Below are positions 1 to 4,791 of a DNA stretch of 7,725 nucleotides, piece after piece. Numbering within the stretch: the first letter of the stretch is position 1; every line of letters starts with the position of its first letter. Both the position numbers and the translations under genes were made by a program. The notes below the pieces were generated by a model. That model did no database searches, was not told the origin of the DNA, and worked only from the letters and a program-made list of their open reading frames with translations. This stretch comes from Chitinophagaceae bacterium (GTDB lineage Bacteria > Bacteroidota > Bacteroidia > Chitinophagales > Chitinophagaceae), in contig CANEWV010000069.1 of assembly GCA_947442905.1 (NCBI GenBank), forward strand, positions 1 to 7,725, read 5' to 3'.

Positions 1-1
1 A

Positions 2-1786
2 ATTACCGGTACTAACGTTGCAGGTGTTTCTACAACTGTAACTCAAAAGTTAACCGTAACTTTTAGAGCGCCAGAAAATTTAGATGTAACAGCTGTAATT
101 GATCCAGCAAATAAATACAAAGTAAATGTTTCTGCAAAAGCATTGTATGAAACTTTCTTTCAAGTTTATTTTGGTGATGTAGCTAATGAAGTACCTACTA
201 ACTTTTTAGAAGGTCAAACCATTTCTAAAACCTATGCTAAAACAGGTTCTTATACTGTTAGAGTAGTTGCTTTAAGTGGTGGTGCTGCAACAACAACATT
301 TACAAAAGTGATAACTATTGTAGATCCAGTTGTTCTTCCAGTAACTTTTGAATCAACTTCTATCAACTATGCATGGAATGATTTTAGTGGTGGTAATGTA
401 TCCGTTGTTGCTAACCCGCATAGTAGTGCTGCCAATGCTTCTACTAGAGTTGCTAAAATGGTAAAAAATGCTGGAGACCCTTGGGGTGGAAGTTGGATTG
501 GCCTTGGTGGTCCAATTGACTTTTCTGCTAACAAAGTTTTCAGAATGAAAGTATTTTCTCCAAGAGTAGGCGCTAAAGTGCTTCTTAAGGTTGAAAATGC
601 AGGAAACGGTTCTATCGCTTTTGAAAAAGAAGTGCTAACGACAGTTGCAAATGCATGGGAAGATTTAGCCTTTGACTACAGAACAATCAACGCTGCTAAT
701 GAATACCATAACATCGTTGTTATTTTTGATAATGGTACACCTGGTGATGGCTCTGCTAATTTCACTTTTTACATGGATGATATTAGATTAACAGATGCAA
801 TGCCAAATACTAAAATAGATTTACCTGTAACATTTGATGTGCAAGGTGTAAACTATACAGTTACTGATTTTGGTAATAACCAAACAGTAGATGCGGTGGA
901 TCCTAACAATGCAAACAACAAGGTTAAAAAAACAACCAAGGTAAATGGTGCTGAAACTTGGGCGGGTACTACTATTGGTACTTCAACAGGTTTTGCAACT
1001 GCCATTCCTTTAACAGCTGCTTCTTCTCAAATGAGTGTAAGGGTATATTCTCCTGCTGCAGGCATTAGAGTTTTATTAAAAGTAGAAGACCGTACAAACG
1101 GCCAGCGTTCTGTAGAAACTTTTGCAACTACAACCATGGCTGGTGAATGGGAAACCTTAATTTTTGATTTTAACAATCAAGCGCCTGGTACTGCTGCATT
1201 TAATGCTACGTATACCTACGATATGGCTTCTATCTTCTTTCATTTTGGTAATAGCGGAAACGGTAAAGTTTTCTATTGGGATGATGTTAAAAAATTATCT
1301 ACCAACTTTGTAGAAACGGTAAGTCTTCCATTGACTTTCGAATCAAATAACCTTACCTATACTTGGAACGATTTTGATGGTGGTGTTGTAACTGTTGTTA
1401 ACAATCCTCAGTCTGGTGGCATCAATACCAGCGCTAAAGTTGGTAAGATGGTTAAAAACGCAGGTCAAATTTGGGGTGGAAGTTGGATTGGTTTGGCTGC
1501 TCCAATTGATTTCTCAACTAAGAAAATATTTAAAGTAAAAGTATTTTCACCAAGAGCTGGCGCTAAACTTTTATTAAAAGTTGAAAACCAAAGCAACGGT
1601 GCGATTAGCTTCGAAAAAGAAGTTACAACAACTGTTGCAGGTGGTTGGGAAACATTAAGTTTTGATTACAGTGCTATTAATACTGCCAACACCTATCAAA
1701 AAATCGTATTGATATTTGATTTAGGATCTGTTGGTGATGGCTCTGCAAACTTTACGTTCTTATTTGATGATATCACCTTAAATTAA
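2..1786 (+). CDS. PKD and triple CBM-like repeat surface glycan-binding protein (5' end missing)
   Basis: The frame is open from the left edge to TAA at 1784-1786, giving 594 visible residues. The true start lies upstream; the TTG at 143 is internal. The first ~20 residues look like the last strand of one PKD-like domain (TVTQKLTVTF). A second PKD-like domain follows at about visible residues 23-108 (PENLDVTA, then YFGD in place of the usual FGDG, then YTVRVVA). Three tandem beta-rich modules of ~155 residues follow (nt 335-796, 821-1300, 1325-1783), each starting LP[VL]TF, with a central [VF][FY]SP and LLKVE core and an acidic [WF/M]DD near the end. They resemble beta-sandwich carbohydrate-binding modules, but I cannot name a CBM family. 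No catalytic motif is visible. It ends 19 bases before the next gene, in an apparent operon with two GH16 genes. I infer a cell-surface glycan-binding protein, perhaps for beta-glucan; the anchor would be in the missing N-terminus. Confidence 0.85.
   Translation: MTGTNVAGVSTTVTQKLTVTFRAPENLDVTAVIDPANKYKVNVSAKALYETFFQVYFGDVANEVPTNFLEGQTISKTYAKTGSYTVRVVALSGGAATTTFTKVITIVDPVVLPVTFESTSINYAWNDFSGGNVSVVANPHSSAANASTRVAKMVKNAGDPWGGSWIGLGGPIDFSANKVFRMKVFSPRVGAKVLLKVENAGNGSIAFEKEVLTTVANAWEDLAFDYRTINAANEYHNIVVIFDNGTPGDGSANFTFYMDDIRLTDAMPNTKIDLPVTFDVQGVNYTVTDFGNNQTVDAVDPNNANNKVKKTTKVNGAETWAGTTIGTSTGFATAIPLTAASSQMSVRVYSPAAGIRVLLKVEDRTNGQRSVETFATTTMAGEWETLIFDFNNQAPGTAAFNATYTYDMASIFFHFGNSGNGKVFYWDDVKKLSTNFVETVSLPLTFESNNLTYTWNDFDGGVVTVVNNPQSGGINTSAKVGKMVKNAGQIWGGSWIGLAAPIDFSTKKIFKVKVFSPRAGAKLLLKVENQSNGAISFEKEVTTTVAGGWETLSFDYSAINTANTYQKIVLIFDLGSVGDGSANFTFLFDDITLN
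335..796 (+). repeat. CBM-like module, copy 1 of 3
   Basis: This is the first of three tandem coding repeats in the PKD/CBM-like protein. It aligns without gaps to copy 3, with about 100 of 153 residues identical by hand count. Shared blocks include KMVKNAG, WGGSWIGL, KVFSP, LLKVEN, FEKEV and GDGSANFTF. Some identity persists in the DNA, for example a tggggtggaagttggattgg stretch in both copies. Confidence 0.85.
821..1300 (+). repeat. CBM-like module, copy 2 of 3 (divergent)
   Basis: The middle copy keeps the frame of the fold (LPVTF at the start, VRVYSP, LLKVED, GEWETL.FDF, and FYWDD near the end) but lacks the WGGSWIGL and GDGSANFTF blocks shared by copies 1 and 3. It is slightly longer. 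It may bind a different ligand or act as a spacer; this is inference. Confidence 0.75.
1325..1783 (+). repeat. CBM-like module, copy 3 of 3
   Basis: The last copy forms the C-terminus of the protein, ending at an FDDITLN tail. It is much closer to copy 1 than to the adjacent copy 2, giving an A-B-A pattern. The conserved tryptophans in WNDF, WGGSW and GGWETL are candidates for sugar-stacking residues, though some may belong to the core. Confidence 0.85.
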
Positions 1787-1805
1787 TTTGATAAAACCTA
1801 CAATT

Positions 1806-2702
1806 ATGAAAAATAATTTAAAATATATTGTTGCGGTTTTGTGTATCACAACTATTGGGTTTGTTTCTTGTAAAAAAACTGAATATAGTTTTGGTAACAT
1901 TAAAACACCAACAGGCTTAACGCTCACCACTGCTATAGTTGGTGTAGATGCTACTAACCCTAATGGTAATGGAACAGGATCTGTAACGATTACAGCTAAA
2001 GCAACGGATGCTTTAACCTATAACATTGATTTTGGTGATGGGAAAACACAAGTGCTTCCTTCTGGTACCATTACGTATAAGTATGCAACACCTGGTGTTA
2101 ATGATTACACCATTACTGTGCGTGCCGTTGGTACGGGTGGTGCTGTTTCTGTGCTTAGTAAAAAAGTAACTGTATTTGTTGCTTTTACTATTCCTCAAAC
2201 AATTTTGGATGCACTTACTGGCTCAGGTTCTCGCACTTGGATGACAGATCAAGATGCGCCAGGACATTTTGGTGTAGGACCTGCTGATGCTTTTGGTCCG
2301 ATCTGGTATGCAGCGACTCCTAATTCTAGAGAAGCTTGTGCATATGATGATGAAATCACTTTCACTAAAGATGCACTGAACAATATTTCAATGACCATCA
2401 ATAATAAGGGTCAGTCATTTTCAATTGGAGCTGCTAGTGGATTTTACGGATTTAGCGGTGGTGACGCTTGTTTCAACATCGTTACTACGGGTGCTAAAAA
2501 ATTAGCATTTATGGACGCTACATCTACGTCTACCTCAGCCAATTCTACTAGAATCCAATTTATGGTTCCGGGTAATGGTATCATCAACTTTGGAACTGGT
2601 GGTACGACTTATGAAATTTTGAGTGCATCAGCTACAAGTATTCATTTAAGAAATATTGGAGCTGACGGTAACTCTTGGTATCAAAAATTGAAGGCAAAAT
2701 AA
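1806..2702 (+). CDS. PKD-domain lipoprotein, probable surface glycan-binding protein
   Basis: This is a 298-residue protein. I chose ATG 1806 over an in-frame TTG at 1788 because it directly begins a lipoprotein signal peptide: basic MKNNLK, a hydrophobic run, then a lipobox-like FVSC with the acylated cysteine at residue 22. Residues ~35-124 form a PKD domain (PTGLTLT, DFGDGKTQ, YTITVRAVG). Residues ~130-298 form a second, beta-rich domain starting GSGSRTWMTDQDAPGHFGVG and ending near DGNSWYQKLKAK. I recall this type of domain in PKD lipoproteins near SusC/SusD and laminarinase genes of Bacteroidota, with no known catalytic motif. It lies 19 bases after the previous gene and 10 before a GH16 gene. 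Its likely role is holding beta-glucan at the outer surface for the GH16 enzymes and a SusCD transporter; that role is inferred from context. Confidence 0.85.
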   Translation: MKNNLKYIVAVLCITTIGFVSCKKTEYSFGNIKTPTGLTLTTAIVGVDATNPNGNGTGSVTITAKATDALTYNIDFGDGKTQVLPSGTITYKYATPGVNDYTITVRAVGTGGAVSVLSKKVTVFVAFTIPQTILDALTGSGSRTWMTDQDAPGHFGVGPADAFGPIWYAATPNSREACAYDDEITFTKDALNNISMTINNKGQSFSIGAASGFYGFSGGDACFNIVTTGAKKLAFMDATSTSTSANSTRIQFMVPGNGIINFGTGGTTYEILSASATSIHLRNIGADGNSWYQKLKAK

Positions 2703-2712
2703 TTATAATAAA

Positions 2713-3738
2713 GTGCGTTTATCTTCTTTATTGTTGAGTTTATTAATAGGTGCATTGTCATTTGGGTCCTGCTCAAAAGGTGATGCACCTGTTGTAAATC
2801 CTGCGCCTACTAATTTAACGGTTACTGCTACTGTTAGTACTGACAATAGTGGTAATGTGAATTTTGTGGCATCTGCAACAAATGCAACAACGTACGAGTA
2901 TGATTTTGGAAACGGAGTTTTTCAAACGGTGCCTACAGGAACTGTGATGTATAAATATCCAGCTTCAGGAAATTATTCCGTTAACGTGATTGCAAAAAAT
3001 ACTGCGGGGCAAACCATTTCAAAATCAATTGATGTTACTGTTACAGTAGCGCAATCGTTAATATGGTCTGATGAATTTGATCAGCCCGGCGCACCCAATC
3101 CTGCAAAATGGAATTATGACTTAGGTGCCGGTGGATGGGGCAATCAAGAGTTGCAGTATTACACCAATAGAACCGATAACGCCATTGTTTCCAATGGGAC
3201 TTTAAAAATTATTGCCAAAAAAGAAAACTATAGTGGCAGTGCTTACACTTCTGCTAGGCTCTTAACTAAAGACAAGTTTGCATTCAAGTACGGAAAAGTT
3301 GAAGTCAGGGCAAAAATGCCAGTAGGTGTTGGTACTTGGCCTGCTGCATGGATGTTAGGTGCAAATATAAGTACGGTAAGCTGGCCCAATTGTGGTGAAA
3401 TTGATATTGTAGAGCACAAGGGTAGTGACGTTAATAGAATATATGGAACCCTGCATTATCCGGGCAATTTTGGAGGAAATGCGGTAGGCGCAACCAAAGT
3501 TATTACGGGCGCTAACAGTGAGTTTCATGTGTATGCTTGTGAATGGACAGCCGTTTCTATCAAATTTTACATTGATGGGGTACTCTATTTCACTTTTGCC
3601 AACAATAGTACTTTACCATTCAATCATAACTTTTTCGTGCTGTTAAATTTAGCTATGGGCGGAACCTTTGGTGGGACGATCGATGCTGCCTTTAACAATG
3701 CCACTTTTGAAGTTGATTATGTGCGTGTGTATCAGTAG
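2713..3738 (+). CDS. PKD-GH16 lipoprotein, probable endo-beta-1,3-glucanase (laminarinase)
   Basis: This 341-residue enzyme probably cuts internal beta-1,3 (or mixed beta-1,3/1,4) glucan bonds by the retaining mechanism. The start is GTG 2713: no ATG lies between the upstream in-frame stop at 2689 and the signal peptide. MRLSSLLLSLLIGALSFGSC gives a lipobox with Cys20. A PKD domain spans ~33-112 (PTNLTVTA, DFGNG). GH16 spans ~115-341, with W133, the WGNQELQYYT block, and the catalytic signature GEIDIVEH at 228-235: Glu229 nucleophile, Asp231 helper, Glu234 acid/base. C227 and C276 could form a disulfide. The ExDxxE form with a beta-bulge is typical of laminarinase/lichenase-type GH16 rather than xyloglucan transferases. 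It follows the PKD lipoprotein by 10 bases. Exact substrate is not provable here; agarase or carrageenase activity is less likely. Confidence 0.92.
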   Translation: MRLSSLLLSLLIGALSFGSCSKGDAPVVNPAPTNLTVTATVSTDNSGNVNFVASATNATTYEYDFGNGVFQTVPTGTVMYKYPASGNYSVNVIAKNTAGQTISKSIDVTVTVAQSLIWSDEFDQPGAPNPAKWNYDLGAGGWGNQELQYYTNRTDNAIVSNGTLKIIAKKENYSGSAYTSARLLTKDKFAFKYGKVEVRAKMPVGVGTWPAAWMLGANISTVSWPNCGEIDIVEHKGSDVNRIYGTLHYPGNFGGNAVGATKVITGANSEFHVYACEWTAVSIKFYIDGVLYFTFANNSTLPFNHNFFVLLNLAMGGTFGGTIDAAFNNATFEVDYVRVYQ

Positions 3739-3757
3739 AATTTTAATACTATTATTT

Positions 3758-4567
3758 ATGTGTACGTTTCGAAATATAGGTTTGTTTTTATTGCTTTCAT
3801 TGGTTGCTACTGTATCTGAGGCGCAAAAAAGAACATATAACAAACTGGTGTGGCAAGATGATTTTTTAGTAAATGGTTTACCGGATTCTACAAAATGGGG
3901 TTATGATATAGGAACTGGTTGTCCTCGCATTTGTGGATGGGGCAACAACGAAGTTCAATATTATACGAATGCGCGCAAAGAAAATGCACGCGTAGAAAAT
4001 GGACATTTAATTATCGAAGCACGCAAAGAAAAATTTGAAGGTTCAAATTATACTTCTGCCAGACTTGTTACAAAAAACAAAGGCGATTGGAAGTATGGTC
4101 GTATGGTGATAAGGGCTAAAATACCTACTGGTAAAGGGTTGTGGCCTGCTGGATGGATTTTACCAACTGATAAAGCGTATGGTGAGTGGCCTAAAAGTGG
4201 TGAGGTAGATATTTTAGAAGCGGTAGGTTTTGCGCCAGACTCTGCATTTGGTAGTGTGCATACAGAACGTTACAATGGTATGATTGGAACACAAAGAACT
4301 GCATCATTAATTGTTCCAAATTTATCTACGCAGTTTCATGATTACGAAATTGAGTGGACTCCAGAAAAAATTGATTTTTATATCGACAATAAATTATACA
4401 ACAGTTTCAAAAATGAGCATACGGGTTCTGCAGCTTGGCCATTTGATCAAACCTTTCATTTGATTTTTAATATTGCTGTAGGTGGCAATTTAGGTGGCAA
4501 GTTTGGTATCGACGATGTCATTTTCCCGGCACAGATGCGTGTAGACTGGGTGAAAGTGTTTCAATAA
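3758..4567 (+). CDS. Secreted GH16 family beta-glucanase, second copy
   Basis: This 269-residue protein has a Sec signal peptide (MCTFRNIGLFLLLSLVATVS, probable cleavage after SEA, residues 20-22) and no lipobox, so it is probably periplasmic or released. GH16 fills the rest (~27-269). GEVDILEA at 148-155 holds Glu149 (nucleophile), Asp151 and Glu154 (acid/base). CGWGNNEVQYYT and the C-terminal RVDWVKVFQ are typical of laminarinase-like GH16. C55 and C59 may pair. I chose ATG 3758, 19 bases after the previous stop. An in-frame ATG at 3719 would overlap the upstream gene by 20 bases and add a second hydrophobic stretch, so it is less likely. It shares several blocks with the upstream GH16 (TSARL.TK, KYG....RAK), so the two are paralogues. 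A periplasmic role trimming imported oligosaccharides is inference. The terminator 39 bases downstream ends the operon. Confidence 0.93.
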   Translation: MCTFRNIGLFLLLSLVATVSEAQKRTYNKLVWQDDFLVNGLPDSTKWGYDIGTGCPRICGWGNNEVQYYTNARKENARVENGHLIIEARKEKFEGSNYTSARLVTKNKGDWKYGRMVIRAKIPTGKGLWPAGWILPTDKAYGEWPKSGEVDILEAVGFAPDSAFGSVHTERYNGMIGTQRTASLIVPNLSTQFHDYEIEWTPEKIDFYIDNKLYNSFKNEHTGSAAWPFDQTFHLIFNIAVGGNLGGKFGIDDVIFPAQMRVDWVKVFQ

Positions 4568-4605
4568 ATGAATCCCTCCATATTTGTTTAGGTCTGTTTT
4601 TGGTT

Positions 4606-4633
4606 AATGCCGGATAATTATCCGGCATTTTTT
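4606..4633 (+). terminator. Rho-independent terminator ending the GH16 operon
   Basis: Arms aatgccggat and atccggcatt (10 bp each) flank an aatt loop, followed by six T residues (4628-4633, the first two also in the stem). It lies 39 bases after the second GH16 stop. The 24-base hairpin is a perfect palindrome. Confidence 0.92.
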
Positions 4634-4703
4634 ATGTAGTAAAAGAAATTTTTATATTAAAAATCAACCAAAAACATATATAAAAAAAATAAATAGGATA
4701 TAG

Positions 4704-4716
4704 TGTAGATTCTACA
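4704..4716. promoter_or_regulatory. Candidate operator, TGTA-N5-TACA palindrome 1
   Basis: tgtagattctaca is a perfect inverted repeat with 6-bp arms and a one-base centre at 4710. It has the same TGTA-N5-TACA form as the element at 4745-4757. No regulator can be named from the sequence. Confidence 0.45.
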
Positions 4717-4743
4717 TAAACGAAAATGAGTTAAATTTACTTC

Positions 4744-4758
4744 GTGTAAAAATTACAC
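4744..4758. promoter_or_regulatory. Candidate operator, TGTA-N5-TACA palindrome 2
   Basis: gtgtaa and ttacac arms surround aaa, with the centre at 4751, exactly 41 bp from the centre of the first palindrome, or about four helical turns. It lies 33 bases upstream of the GH13 start codon, a suitable place for a repressor or activator site. The function is inferred only from symmetry and position. Confidence 0.45.
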
Positions 4759-4791
4759 ATTTGGTCTACGATGCCAAACTAACGCTTGTTT

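Larger units (their letters stand above)
4568..4791. other. A/T-rich intergenic region between operon end and GH13 gene
   Basis: These 224 bases hold a Rho-independent terminator near the left end, a very A/T-rich stretch around 4634-4700, and two short palindromes before the GH13 start. No convincing small gene or structured RNA is visible. A clean Bacteroidota promoter (TTTG at -33 with TAnnTTTG at -7) was not found, although the GH13 gene should have its own promoter here because of the upstream terminator. Confidence 0.7.

Noticed and set aside
143..145. TTG at 143 as the start of the first protein
   Set aside because: The same frame is open to the window edge and the upstream residues read as PKD-like beta strands, so the gene begins outside the window.
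335..1783. Tandem repeats as an assembly artefact or mobile element
   Set aside because: The copies differ throughout at the DNA level, keep the reading frame and match domain boundaries, so they are protein modules.
3668..3757. Longer N-terminus for the second GH16, starting inside the first GH16 gene
   Set aside because: It would overlap the upstream gene by up to 71 bases and put another hydrophobic stretch before a complete signal peptide at 3758. The ATG at 3719 remains a minor alternative.
3649..3843. Minus-strand open frame across the junction of the two GH16 genes
   Set aside because: It overlaps the ends of two well-supported genes and its product has no recognisable feature.
4732..4739. 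taaattta as a -7 promoter element (TAnnTTTG type) for the GH13 gene
   Set aside because: The last base differs from the consensus and no TTTG/TTG lies at the expected distance upstream; in such A/T-rich DNA the match is not convincing.
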